64,000 bases of DNA. Source: Flaviramulus sp. BrNp1-15. GTDB lineage: Bacteria; Bacteroidota; Bacteroidia; Flavobacteriales; Flavobacteriaceae. The notes under the pieces were generated by a model. It was not told the DNA's origin, searched no databases, and saw only the letters and a program-made list of their open reading frames with translations. The position numbers and the translations under genes were made by a program. The stretch is from contig NZ_CP092099.1 of the NCBI RefSeq assembly GCF_022259695.1, positions 1,472,471 to 1,536,470 on the forward strand. Reading direction: 5' to 3'. This document shows, in pieces, positions 1 to 8,971 of this stretch (position 1 is the first letter of the stretch; every line of letters starts with the position of its first letter).

Positions 1-559
1 CATCAATATTTGGATATGTGCCTAAAGGAGTACAATTTATAATGACTTGATGGTTTTTTATATCGCTTTCGTCTAAAGTATCGTAGCTAAAGTCAATTCC
101 CTTTGAGAGTTTTCTAGATACATATTTATATGAAATTCCTAATTCTTTTAAGCTAAAGGCAATGGCTTTACTTGCACCTCCTGTTCCTAAAATTAAAGCT
201 TTTTTATGATGAGATTTAATAAAAGGTTTAAGCGAGTTTTTGAAACCATAACAATCTGTATTATAACCAACTAATTTTCCTTTTTTTGTGATTTTAATAG
301 TGTTTACGGCCCCTATAGCTTTGGCTTTTTTATTTAATTTATCAAGATATGGGATAACTTGTTCTTTATAAGGAATAGTAACGTTTAGTCCTTTTAAATC
401 TTTTGTATTTTGTATAATTGAAGGGAATATATCTATACTTACTATATCAAAATTATCATAGCTTACATTTTGAATATTTTCTTCTTCAAACTTTTTTTTA
501 AAGTATGCCCTTGAAAACGAATATGATATGTTTTTACCTAAAAGACCTAATTTTTTCAT
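1..559 (-). CDS. aroE: Shikimate dehydrogenase, 3'-truncated by window edge
   Basis: Reading the minus strand from ATG at 559 gives about 186 residues of a shikimate 5-dehydrogenase, the NADPH-dependent step from 3-dehydroshikimate to shikimate in aromatic amino acid synthesis (cytoplasmic). Visible motifs are the N-terminal GKNISYSFS substrate loop, NVTIPYK with the expected catalytic lysine near residue 65, GAVNTI, the dinucleotide-binding GTGGASKAI and NCTPLGTYPN. The C-terminal third lies beyond position 1. The start overlaps the stop of the upstream DUF368 gene by 4 bp (ATGA at 559-556), so the two are probably translationally coupled at the end of the DUF368-DUF368-aroE run. The family assignment is secure; only the length is unknown. 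Confidence 0.93.
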   Translation of the reverse strand, partial: MKKLGLLGKNISYSFSRAYFKKKFEEENIQNVSYDNFDIVSIDIFPSIIQNTKDLKGLNVTIPYKEQVIPYLDKLNKKAKAIGAVNTIKITKKGKLVGYNTDCYGFKNSLKPFIKSHHKKALILGTGGASKAIAFSLKELGISYKYVSRKLSKGIDFSYDTLDESDIKNHQVIINCTPLGTYPNID

Positions 560-1572
560 TTTACTTTTCTGGTTTTTTGTCCATACCATTCTAATGCTAA
601 AACTATTAAAATACCTAATAAAATGAAGCCAACTGCATAGTAAGTTTCTGTGTTTAGTTCTGGTATAAAACGTTTGTAGTTTTTAATTACTTTTTCACCT
701 GTAGAATCTAAAATAAATCCACCGCTTTCATTTAATTTAAAAATTGTTTTTTTCCATGGCCAAACCACACCTAAAGACCCAATAATAAAGCCAATGATGG
801 CAGAAAGTGTAATACTTTTATAGTGTTTTAAAATATAGCTTAATAAATGTGAAAATGTTACTAAACCAGTTACAGAACCTAAAGTAAATACACCTAAAAC
901 TTTTAGCATTCTAATACGTTCTGGGTTATTAATTAAACTAAAATCTCCACTAAAAATATTTGAAAAAGTATCGTAAAGCGCATTTACAGAATCTACCAGA
1001 AGTAATACATAGTTTCCTAACAGAATAAGTATAAAAGAACCCGAAAACCCAGGAAGCGTCATTCCCGAAACACTTATAATTCCACAGAAGAAAACAAACC
1101 ATAAATTATCATTTTCTTTTGCTGGATTTAAAAAACTTATACTAATGCCAATAAGAATACCTACAGCTAAAGTTATATATGTTCTGTAATTCCAATCTTT
1201 AAAATCTTTGTTGATATAGTAAATAGAGCCAATAATCATTCCGAAGAAAACACTCCAAACATATAATTCATAATGTTTTAATAGATAGTCTAAAACTTTA
1301 GAAACACTAAAGTAACTAACTATCATACCAAAAAATAATAAACCTAAAAATCTACCATTAATGTATCTGTAAAAGCTTTTAAACCTTCCGTTAAATAGTA
1401 ATTTAAAGGCTTTGCTATTTACTTTTTTTAAAGAATAGATAAACTCTTCGTAAAAGCCAGCTACAAAAGCAACAACACCGCCAGATACTCCAGGTACTTT
1501 ATTGGCAGCACCCATACCTAATCCTTTTAGAATAAGAAAAATTTTATCGGCAAGTGTTCTGGTGCTTTCCAT
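556..1572 (-). CDS. DUF368 membrane protein (PopT-type undecaprenyl-phosphate translocase family), copy 1
   Basis: A 338-aa polytopic membrane protein with the family signature GMGAANKVPGVSGG near residues 19-32 and about eight hydrophobic segments. A second GLTLPGFSGS-like stretch (here GMTLPGFSGSF, near residue 175) looks like the internal inverted-repeat counterpart. DUF368 proteins (PopT) have been shown in other bacteria to return undecaprenyl phosphate across the inner membrane for reuse in wall and O-antigen synthesis; that role is inferred here by family. It starts 1 bp after the stop of a DUF368 paralogue and overlaps aroE by 4 bp. It has a longer C-terminal loop than its neighbour, including a GEKVIKNYKRF segment before the last helix. 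Confidence 0.88.
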   Translation of the reverse strand: MESTRTLADKIFLILKGLGMGAANKVPGVSGGVVAFVAGFYEEFIYSLKKVNSKAFKLLFNGRFKSFYRYINGRFLGLLFFGMIVSYFSVSKVLDYLLKHYELYVWSVFFGMIIGSIYYINKDFKDWNYRTYITLAVGILIGISISFLNPAKENDNLWFVFFCGIISVSGMTLPGFSGSFILILLGNYVLLLVDSVNALYDTFSNIFSGDFSLINNPERIRMLKVLGVFTLGSVTGLVTFSHLLSYILKHYKSITLSAIIGFIIGSLGVVWPWKKTIFKLNESGGFILDSTGEKVIKNYKRFIPELNTETYYAVGFILLGILIVLALEWYGQKTRKVK

Positions 1573-1573
1573 A

Positions 1574-2491
1574 CTATTTTTTAGATCCTAACCTTTCAAG
1601 AATAAAAATAGTTAAAAATCCTAGAATCATTAAAGCCACTGCAAAAGCAATTTGATTGTCGCCGTTAAATGAAAAAGGGGAAATACTTTCTTGTAATAAT
1701 GGAATTTTTTCACCTTTAGAATTTGTATGCCATGATAAAGTTTCTTTCCAAGGCCAAACTTTGTTTAGTGATCCAAAAATAAAACCTGTAAGTAATGCTA
1801 AAGTAATATTATGATAATGTTTAAAAAGCCATTTTAATACATGACTAAAGCTTAATAAACCAACAACTGCACCACCAACAAAAATCATAATTTTCTTTAA
1901 ATCAATATCATGAATGGCATCACTAAGGGTTTTATAAGCACCAAGAATTATTAAAATAAATGAGCCTGATATACCAGGTAATATCATAGCGCAAATAGCA
2001 ATTGACCCCGCTAAAAATAAGAACCAAGGGTTTTCATTTGTGCCCAAAGAAGGCAATTTACTTATATAAAATGCTATTGCTGCACCAATTATTAAAACAA
2101 GAATAGTTGCAATATTCCATTTTGTAATTTGTTTACCAACAAAATAGATACTGGCCACAATAAGCCCAAAAAAGAACGACCAAATTAAAATAGGGTGATA
2201 TTCAAGTAAATATTTTGCTAGTTTCATAAAAGACACAAAGCTGATTATGATTCCAGATAAAAGGGCTAGAATAAAATTTCCGTTTAACTGCTCCCAAAAT
2301 GTTTTGAAGCCTTTATTAAAAAGTGTTTTAAAAAGAGAAGGACTAACATTACTAATAGTATTTATTAATTCTTCATAAATACCAGAAATAAAAGCAATAG
2401 TTCCACCAGAAACACCAGGAACAGCATCTGCTGCACCCATAGCTAAACCTTTAAAAGAAATAATTAAGTAGTCTATAAAACGTCTTTGCAT
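1574..2491 (-). CDS. DUF368 membrane protein (PopT-type family), copy 2
   Basis: A 305-aa integral membrane protein with GMGAADAVPGVSGG near residues 17-30 and the mirrored MILPGISGSF near residue 168, the two half-site signatures of DUF368. It is clearly paralogous to the adjacent 556-1572 gene: same helix pattern, FFGLIVASIYF versus FFGMIIGSIYY, and FGSLNKVWPWKETL versus IGSLGVVWPWKKTI. Characterised relatives recycle undecaprenyl phosphate. One base separates it from copy 1 downstream and about 40 bp from the TPR gene upstream, so one transcript is likely. Start ATG at 2491; nearby RBS not evident, as is usual in Flavobacteriia. Confidence 0.88.
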   Translation of the reverse strand: MQRRFIDYLIISFKGLAMGAADAVPGVSGGTIAFISGIYEELINTISNVSPSLFKTLFNKGFKTFWEQLNGNFILALLSGIIISFVSFMKLAKYLLEYHPILIWSFFFGLIVASIYFVGKQITKWNIATILVLIIGAAIAFYISKLPSLGTNENPWFLFLAGSIAICAMILPGISGSFILIILGAYKTLSDAIHDIDLKKIMIFVGGAVVGLLSFSHVLKWLFKHYHNITLALLTGFIFGSLNKVWPWKETLSWHTNSKGEKIPLLQESISPFSFNGDNQIAFAVALMILGFLTIFILERLGSKK

Positions 2492-2532
2492 ATTTTGATT
2501 TTTTTACCAAAACCAAAGGTATACATTTTTAA

Positions 2533-3921
2533 TTATAGATTTGTTTTAAGTATATTTTTAACTAATATTTTATTAGAAACTTCTGGGAAAAGTTCTTCAA
2601 TGATAAATGAATATTCTTCATTGTGTTTAATAGCATTTTTTAAATGAAATGCACCTTTATCATTTTGATTTAAAGAGAAGTATAATCCCGCTAATCGATA
2701 CTCTAATTCAGGATTTTCTGGATAAAATTCAACAGCTTGTTCAAAGTTGTAGATTGCTGCTTCAGGTTCTCCTAATTTAATTAGTAAATCGCCACGAGAT
2801 AACCATGTGTTCAATTCGTAATTTCCTAATTCTAAGGTTTTTTTAAAGCCACGTTCTGCTTCTTCATAAAAATTTAAACGCTGGTTAATTTGAGAATATA
2901 ATTTCCAATAAATTACATTTTCAGAGTCAATATTTATAGCCTTATTTATAAAGTACAGCGCTTTTTGGTAGTTTTTCTTTTTATAATAGAATTTAGTAAT
3001 TGCTATCCAACCTTTATCTAATAAAGGATCTTCGTGCACAGTTCTTTCATAAAATTGAAGCGCTAAGTCATTATTTTTTAACTTCTCGTAACAACTACCT
3101 ATACGTAAAAGTGCAAATGATGTAGGTTCATCTAGAGTAAGTGTTATTGTGTAATTTTCAATAGCATCTTCAAATCGTTTTAATTTCTCTAAAACTTTAC
3201 CACGTTCTAAATAAGCTCCAACAAAAGTATCATCAGAAATAATAGCAAAATCAAATGATGTTAATGCTTTTTTATAGTCTTTTAAGCTGATATATTGTTT
3301 ACCTAATTGATGCCAAGCGACTTCACAATAAGGATTTTTATCTAAAAACACATTTAAGTAGGAGATAGCATCTTGATGTTGATTTAAAAATTCAAAGCAA
3401 TAAATGACATTGTATAATGCAGAATAATCTTCTAAATCGGACTCTAAACACTTCATGAAATACACTTTAGCGTCTTCAAACTCATCTAAAAATAAATACT
3501 CCATCCCAATTAATGAATACAAATCAACAACATCATCGGTAAGTTGTAGAGCTTGTTTTAAAACATCAATAGCTTGTTGGTGCTCATCTTTTTTAGAAAA
3601 TATATTAGCCTTTTGAATGTAAATTTCTTCATTCATCGGGTCTAAAGTATGTAGTTCATTTAACAGAGTGTCAGCCTCAATTAATTTATCTTCAAAAACA
3701 TAAACTTCAACTTTAAAAAGTCTTAAGTTGATAGAGGTAGGGTGTTGATCAAGACCTAATTTTATGGCTTTTTTAGCTAAAGCGATTTTACCTTGATTAA
3801 GATAGTGGTGAATGATGTTTTCAAATTCATCTGAATCGAAAAATAAAACATGATTTGTTTTTAACATCGATTCAAACTTAGTGAGAGGTAAATTGTTGTT
3901 GTCGTTATGACTAAACTCCAT
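2533..3921 (-). CDS. Tetratricopeptide repeat protein
   Basis: About 462 aa made almost wholly of TPR helices, with repeated patterns such as AWHQLGKQYISLKDYKKALTSF and GWIAITKFYYKKKNYQKALY. No signal peptide or membrane segment is visible, so it is probably a cytoplasmic scaffold; partner unknown. The open frame extends to a TTG at 3927, but ATG at 3921 (MEFSHNDN) is preferred as the start. It sits between the aminotransferase (148 bp upstream) and the DUF368 pair (about 40 bp downstream), and may be transcribed with the latter. Its specific function cannot be inferred from sequence. Confidence 0.8.
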   Translation of the reverse strand: MEFSHNDNNNLPLTKFESMLKTNHVLFFDSDEFENIIHHYLNQGKIALAKKAIKLGLDQHPTSINLRLFKVEVYVFEDKLIEADTLLNELHTLDPMNEEIYIQKANIFSKKDEHQQAIDVLKQALQLTDDVVDLYSLIGMEYLFLDEFEDAKVYFMKCLESDLEDYSALYNVIYCFEFLNQHQDAISYLNVFLDKNPYCEVAWHQLGKQYISLKDYKKALTSFDFAIISDDTFVGAYLERGKVLEKLKRFEDAIENYTITLTLDEPTSFALLRIGSCYEKLKNNDLALQFYERTVHEDPLLDKGWIAITKFYYKKKNYQKALYFINKAINIDSENVIYWKLYSQINQRLNFYEEAERGFKKTLELGNYELNTWLSRGDLLIKLGEPEAAIYNFEQAVEFYPENPELEYRLAGLYFSLNQNDKGAFHLKNAIKHNEEYSFIIEELFPEVSNKILVKNILKTNL

Positions 3922-4075
3922 AGGCAAATTTGTAAAATTCTTGCAGAATAAATTTAAGCTTCTATTTGTTTTATTATGGATTGATTAGTAAATGTTTTTA
4001 ACAAAGTAATGAACAGTTGTAGTATCATAAAATTGACATGTTCTTTTTAGGTTTGATTATCAGGGTGTTGAAGAC

Positions 4076-5263
4076 TTAATTTGCGTGTTGAATTTCATTC
4101 AAAATATCAATAATTATTTTACAGCCTTTAATGATTTCATCATTAGATATGGTTAGTGGAGGAGTTATTCGTACTGCTTTAGGCTCAAAAAGTAACCAGA
4201 AAAGTATTAAACCAGCATCCTGACATTTTAAAATTAATGTATTTGTTATTTCAGAAGAAGGAGTAATGAAGGCAAGCATGAGTCCTTTACCTCTTATTTC
4301 TAATATCAACGGATGAACTAAAAGTTTTTTAAAAAGTTGTTCTTTTTCCAGAGCTTCTTGTATTAAATTACTTTCTGTAATTTCTTTTAATGTAGCTAAA
4401 GCTGAAGCTGCTATTACCGGATGCCCGCCAAAGGTTGTAATATGACCAAGTTTGGGGTTATCTTGAAGTAAATCCATTAATTTACCTGATGCTGTAAAGG
4501 CACCAATTGGCATGCCGCCTCCTAAACCTTTGCCTGTAACTAATATGTCTGGAATACAATTATAATGTTCAAAACCAAACAGTTTTCCAGTTCTACCAAT
4601 ACCAGGTTGAATTTCATCTAAAATTAAAAGTGCACCTACTTCTTTACATTGTTTTTGTACTTTATGTAAGTAATTATCCTTAGGAACGATAAAACCCGCA
4701 CCACCTTGAATGGTTTCTAAAATAACACAAGCTGTTTTATTGGTGATATGTTTTAAATCATCTTCATTATTAAAATCTATAAATCTCACATCTGGTAAAA
4801 GTGGTCTGAAAGCTTGTTTTCGTTCTTCATAGCCCATAACACTCATTGAGCCCATGGTATTTCCATGATAAGCTTTATTTGCAGCAATAATTTCACTGCG
4901 TCCAGTAGCACGTTTTGCCAATTTTAACGCGCCTTCAATAGCCTCAGTACCAGAATTTGTTAGGTAGGTTTTTTCTAATGACTCGGATAAGTTTTCTGCT
5001 AATAATTTAGTTAATTCTACAGCAGGTTTTTGGATGTATTCTCCATAAACCATAACATGCATGTACTTATCTAACTGTTCTTTAATAGCATTTACAACTT
5101 TGGGATGGTTATGCCCTAAAGGACAAGCAGAAACACCAGCTACAAAATCTAAATAAGCTTTATTGTTTATATCATAAATATATGAACCTTTAGCATGAGA
5201 AATTTCCATAGCTAATGGATGTGGGGTGGTTTGAGCTTGATATTTTAGGAAATCTGATGCCAT
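4076..5263 (-). CDS. Class III PLP-dependent aminotransferase (acetylornithine/ornithine-type family)
   Basis: A 395-aa fold-type I aminotransferase. Visible features are the N-terminal substrate region GVSACPLGHNHP, the PLP phosphate-binding NSGTEAIEGALKLA, LILDEIQPGIGRTG with the pyridine-binding aspartate, and LVTGKGLGGGMPIGAF with the Schiff-base lysine. Length and motifs fit the acetylornithine / 4-aminobutyrate group, but the substrate cannot be fixed: no arginine-biosynthesis gene is adjacent. The open frame allows a TTG at 5266; ATG at 5263 (MASDFLKY) is the better start. It begins 5 bp after the stop of the OstA-like gene, which suggests co-transcription with it. Confidence 0.85.
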   Translation of the reverse strand: MASDFLKYQAQTTPHPLAMEISHAKGSYIYDINNKAYLDFVAGVSACPLGHNHPKVVNAIKEQLDKYMHVMVYGEYIQKPAVELTKLLAENLSESLEKTYLTNSGTEAIEGALKLAKRATGRSEIIAANKAYHGNTMGSMSVMGYEERKQAFRPLLPDVRFIDFNNEDDLKHITNKTACVILETIQGGAGFIVPKDNYLHKVQKQCKEVGALLILDEIQPGIGRTGKLFGFEHYNCIPDILVTGKGLGGGMPIGAFTASGKLMDLLQDNPKLGHITTFGGHPVIAASALATLKEITESNLIQEALEKEQLFKKLLVHPLILEIRGKGLMLAFITPSSEITNTLILKCQDAGLILFWLLFEPKAVRITPPLTISNDEIIKGCKIIIDILNEIQHAN

Positions 5264-5268
5264 CAATT

Positions 5269-7101
5269 TTATTTAATACTTTTTTTTTGAGGTTTAGATT
5301 TTTTGTTAGGTAATTTTAAGAGGGCGCTTTTGTCTTTTGGTTTAGTGGGTAAATTACGAGATGCTTTTGTAGAATGCGATTTATTATTTGCTTTGTCATT
5401 TGCATCTGCTTTTTTAACACGTTCTAACATGTCGTTATCTACAAAATCTTCTTGTGGCACATAATCTTCTAAACCTTTAATAATTGGAAGTTCTAGTGGA
5501 GGGTCATCTCTAAATAAATCTTCGACACTTAAAGGGCGTTCTTCTTCGCGCCAATCAAAACCTTTTAAAATTTTTTCATTCTCTGGGTATTTAGATTCTG
5601 GATACAGATTACCATCAACCTGATTGAATCTTGTATATTCTTCAATGTCGCCGTTGTTAAATAACATAGAAATACTTCCAGACTTAGCTTTGTCTATACC
5701 AATAAGTTCTTGCTTGTCATTCCTCGCGTAAAATATAGATTGAGCATTTTTAGTGATATCAACTTGACGCATTTGGTTTTCATCGTTAAATAAACCCACT
5801 AACCTCATTCCATTAATTTGGTTGTAGCCCGTTTTGCTAATTGTATCTTGACTTATAATAAAGGCGTTGTTAAAAACGAGTAAGGAATCAATTTTTTCTG
5901 TTTCACTATTCGATATTAAATGAATAGTATCACCAGTCATTTGATTTTCAAAATTCCAAAGAATAGGTTTTCGTTTAGTTGAAAATTTATCACCAGGTGA
6001 GAAACGTGGAATATTTATCAATCTAGTAATACCTGTTTTTTGATTAGAATAAATAGAATCTGCTTTTCCGCTAATATCTGTCTTAAAGATTTTAGCATTG
6101 TAATACGCATTAATAATTCGGTTATCTGGTTTACCTGTAACCATTATTTTATCAGCATGCATATAAATAGAATCATTTTCCTGAATTGTAATGGCTAAAG
6201 CGCGTTTAGTTATAAAAACGGAATCTTTTTCCTTAAAAACTTCTGCGTAATGCCCTTTAATAATGCTGTTATTTATGGTGTCTGTAACTTTTATATTGTT
6301 GGTAGCAGATGCAAAACTTTTATTGTTATCAAAGTATAAACTATCACCTTCAATAATTCTGTTGTCATAATTAATCCTTGATTTTTTTACAGCGTATCCA
6401 ACCTTGTTTTCGGTATCGTAAAATCCTTTTTCACAATAGGTTTTGCTTTCTGGTGTAGTTATGGTTGACGGTCCAAATAAATAAGCATGACCAGTATCAG
6501 AATAAAAATCAAAGAAATTGGAGTTTATTGTTGTACTATCATTTACCAACACAACATCTTCAACAAATTGATATTTTTTAATATCCATATAATATCTACC
6601 AATTTTACTGGTAATTGTTCCAGAAGAATCTTTTACAACAGTACCACCACTTTTATAAAAAGCTTGTTGTTTTAGTCGGTCAAAATATAAAGTGTCTGAA
6701 GATATTGTTGAATTTGGGTCTTTTAAAACCACATCCCCACTAGCAAATGCTAATTCTGTTATACCACTGTACTCCACATATTTTGAGGTCATATTAATGG
6801 TGTCTCCTTGTTTTAGGATAACATTACCATAAGCTTCTACGAAATTTTCTTTACCATAATGAATAGCCTTATCACACCACATGTTAGTTCCTTGATGATT
6901 TATCTGAACTTGTTGAGAATCATCACGAGTTAGTATTTTGGCACCCGGATAGTTTTCTTCATCAATGGTTAATTTACCCGCATATTCAATTTCAATTTTC
7001 TTTTTTGTTTGTGCTTGAATATTTGAGGTTGAAACATAACCTATTATAAATGTAAAAAGTAAAACCAGTAGTTTATTCAAAATGAAAAAAGTTTGTCGCA
7101 A
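5269..7101 (-). CDS. OstA/LptA-like periplasmic protein
   Basis: Up to 610 aa with an N-terminal signal peptide ending near NIQAQ, then many short beta-strand repeats of the OstA/LptA type (for example KAIHYGKENFVEAYGNVILKQGD and GITELAFASGDVVLKD). The C-terminal tail of about 50 residues is rich in lysine. LptA-like proteins bridge LPS transport from inner to outer membrane; Bacteroidota homologues are longer than the E. coli protein, as here. The start is uncertain: no ATG is available upstream of the signal peptide, only TTG at 7101 or TTG at 7080. The second gives MNKLLVLLFTF, a more typical signal peptide, and a TATTTTTG promoter element overlaps the 7101 codon. Confidence 0.8.
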   Translation of the reverse strand: MRQTFFILNKLLVLLFTFIIGYVSTSNIQAQTKKKIEIEYAGKLTIDEENYPGAKILTRDDSQQVQINHQGTNMWCDKAIHYGKENFVEAYGNVILKQGDTINMTSKYVEYSGITELAFASGDVVLKDPNSTISSDTLYFDRLKQQAFYKSGGTVVKDSSGTITSKIGRYYMDIKKYQFVEDVVLVNDSTTINSNFFDFYSDTGHAYLFGPSTITTPESKTYCEKGFYDTENKVGYAVKKSRINYDNRIIEGDSLYFDNNKSFASATNNIKVTDTINNSIIKGHYAEVFKEKDSVFITKRALAITIQENDSIYMHADKIMVTGKPDNRIINAYYNAKIFKTDISGKADSIYSNQKTGITRLINIPRFSPGDKFSTKRKPILWNFENQMTGDTIHLISNSETEKIDSLLVFNNAFIISQDTISKTGYNQINGMRLVGLFNDENQMRQVDITKNAQSIFYARNDKQELIGIDKAKSGSISMLFNNGDIEEYTRFNQVDGNLYPESKYPENEKILKGFDWREEERPLSVEDLFRDDPPLELPIIKGLEDYVPQEDFVDNDMLERVKKADANDKANNKSHSTKASRNLPTKPKDKSALLKLPNKKSKPQKKSIK

Positions 7102-7106
7102 AAATA
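7099..7106 (-). promoter_or_regulatory. Candidate -7 element of the OstA-like gene
   Basis: The minus strand reads TATTTTTG, a full match to the Bacteroidetes TAnnTTTG -7 consensus. It lies between the purA terminator and the OstA-like gene and overlaps the TTG at 7101. If used, transcription would start inside the annotated frame and favour translation from TTG 7080. No TTG -33 box is seen at the usual 19-21 bp spacing, so confidence is moderate. Confidence 0.4.
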
Positions 7107-7138
7107 ACGATTAATCTGATGTTTAAGTATATTGAAAC

Positions 7139-7170
7139 AAAAAACGCTCCAAATTATTTTAGAGCGTTTT
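7139..7170 (-). terminator. Rho-independent terminator after purA
   Basis: A perfect 9-bp stem (AAAACGCTC / GAGCGTTTT) with a 12-nt loop, followed on the minus strand by a run of six T. It lies about 20 bp past the purA stop and closes the relA-fur-purA transcription unit. Confidence 0.85.
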
Positions 7171-7192
7171 AAAGATTTATAAGTTTAGGTTT

Positions 7193-8479
7193 TTACTGAA
7201 CCAATTGTTGTCTAAAAATTGTTTGTTTTCTATCAGGTCCAACTGAAACAATAGTGATTGGAATATTTAATTCTTTTTCAAGAAAATCAATATATTCATT
7301 TAAAGCTTGAGGTAGTTGTGAAGCATCAGACATTGCTGTTAAATCTTCATTCCATCCACTAAATTCAGTGTAAATTGGCTCTACATTTTCTGGCTCTATA
7401 TTGTAAGGTAAATGCTGAATCACTTCACCTTTATATTTGTAAGCTGTACATACTTTTAAAGTTTTAAACCCAGAAAGCACATCACCTTTCATCATCATTA
7501 ATTGAGTAACGCCGTTTACTTGACAAGCATACTTTAATGCAACTAAGTCTAACCAGCCACAACGTCTTGGTCTACCGGTTGTAGCTCCAAACTCGTTACC
7601 AACGCGCCCCATAGTTTCGCCATTTTCATCAAATAATTCTGTAGGGAATGGTCCAGAACCAACACGAGTTGTATAAGCTTTAAATATGCCAAATACATCA
7701 CCTATTTGATTTGGTGCAACACCTAAACCAGTGCACGCTCCGGCAGCGGTTGTATTACTAGAAGTTACAAAAGGATAAGTTCCAAAATCGATATCTAAAA
7801 GCGAACCTTGAGCACCTTCTGCTAGAATAGTTTTTCCAGATTTTTGTGCTTGATAAATGTATTCTTCTGAATCTATAAATTTTAAAGATTTTAAAACTTT
7901 AATAGCTTTGAAAAACTCTTCTTCAAGTTCTTTTAAATCGTATTGAATATCAACATTATAAAAAGCAATCATAGATTCATGCTTATCTGCTAATGTTCTA
8001 TATTTTTCTTTCCAATTGCTTAATTCTAAATCGCCAACACGAATACCATTTCTACCAGTTTTATCCATATAAGTTGGTCCAATTCCTTTTAAAGTTGAAC
8101 CTATTTTGGCTTTTCCTTTTGAAGCTTCACTAGCCGCATCAAGAAGTCTGTGAGTTGGTAGTATAATATGAGCTTTACGTGAAATAAGCAATGATTTTCT
8201 ATAATCTACATTTTGCTCATCTAGCTTATCTAGTTCGCCTTTAAAAATTACAGGATCTATAACCACGCCGTTTCCTACCAGGTTCGTTGCATTATCATGA
8301 AAAATTCCTGAAGGAATAGTATGCAATACATGTTTTCTTCCATTAAAAACCAAAGTATGTCCTGCATTAGGACCACCTTGAAAACGTGCTATAATATTGT
8401 AATTTGAGGTAAGTACGTCAACAATTTTTCCTTTGCCTTCGTCACCCCATTGTAATCCTAGTAGTAAATCTACTGCCAT
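7193..8479 (-). CDS. purA: Adenylosuccinate synthase
   Basis: A 428-aa protein, the normal family length. It catalyses GTP-dependent conversion of IMP and aspartate to adenylosuccinate, the first committed step to AMP. Motifs present are the N-terminal P-loop variant LGLQWGDEGKGKIVD, QGGPNAGHTLV, GSTLKGIGPTYMDK, the IMP-binding segment around TYPFVTSSNTTAAGA, the arginine-rich ATTGRPRRCGWLD and the C-terminal SVGPDRKQTI. ATG at 8479 lies 8 bp after the stop of the Fur-family gene, so they form an operon. A strong terminator follows. Identification is secure. Confidence 0.97.
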   Translation of the reverse strand: MAVDLLLGLQWGDEGKGKIVDVLTSNYNIIARFQGGPNAGHTLVFNGRKHVLHTIPSGIFHDNATNLVGNGVVIDPVIFKGELDKLDEQNVDYRKSLLISRKAHIILPTHRLLDAASEASKGKAKIGSTLKGIGPTYMDKTGRNGIRVGDLELSNWKEKYRTLADKHESMIAFYNVDIQYDLKELEEEFFKAIKVLKSLKFIDSEEYIYQAQKSGKTILAEGAQGSLLDIDFGTYPFVTSSNTTAAGACTGLGVAPNQIGDVFGIFKAYTTRVGSGPFPTELFDENGETMGRVGNEFGATTGRPRRCGWLDLVALKYACQVNGVTQLMMMKGDVLSGFKTLKVCTAYKYKGEVIQHLPYNIEPENVEPIYTEFSGWNEDLTAMSDASQLPQALNEYIDFLEKELNIPITIVSVGPDRKQTIFRQQLVQ

Positions 8480-8487
8480 CGTAAAAA

Positions 8488-8946
8488 TTAGTTATTTGTG
8501 GTTGATTTTCTATTTCCGTAGAAATAAAGTGAGTGGTTATTAATTTTGATATCGAAAACTTCTTCGATTGTTTTTTTGATAGACTGAATTCTAGGGTCGC
8601 AAAACTCAATAACTTCTCCTGTATCTGTTAAGATAACATGATCATGCTGTCTATCAAAATATGATTTTTCGTATTGTGCTTGATTTTGCCCAAATTGGTG
8701 TTTTCTTACCAAACCGCATTCAAGAAGTAATTCAATTGTATTGTATAAAGTGGCACGAGATACACGATATTTTTTATTTTTCATGTTAAGATATAGAGAC
8801 TCTATATCGAAATGTTCATTGTTATTGTATATCTCTTGGAGTATAGCGTAGCGTTCGGGTGTTTTTCTGTGCCCGTTGTTTTCTAGAAAGTTAGTAAAAA
8901 CGCTTTTAACAATCTCTTGATTCTTTGTATCTGCCTTTGCCTCCAT
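8488..8946 (-). CDS. Fur-family metal-responsive repressor
   Basis: A 152-aa Fur/PerR/Zur-type protein. The winged-helix region includes [11 protein letters not shown] and [19 protein letters not shown] (the recognition helix), followed by the metal-binding start of the dimerisation domain, [20 protein letters not shown]. The C-terminal structural CxxC pair typical of many Fur proteins is absent, so the metal or signal cannot be assigned. It lies between relA and purA with short gaps (25 and 8 bp). TAAATTTG at 8964-8957 on the minus strand could be a private -7 element; otherwise it is read from the relA promoter. Confidence 0.88.
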   Translation of the reverse strand: MEAKADTKNQEIVKSVFTNFLENNGHRKTPERYAILQEIYNNNEHFDIESLYLNMKNKKYRVSRATLYNTIELLLECGLVRKHQFGQNQAQYEKSYFDRQHDHVILTDTGEVIEFCDPRIQSIKKTIEEVFDIKINNHSLYFYGNRKSTTNN

Positions 8947-8971
8947 ATTTTCATTACAAATTTACAATTTT

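Noticed and set aside
5264-5266. TTG start for the aminotransferase (and similarly TTG 3927 for the TPR protein)
   Set aside because: An in-frame ATG lies one or two codons downstream in each case and gives the usual N terminus.
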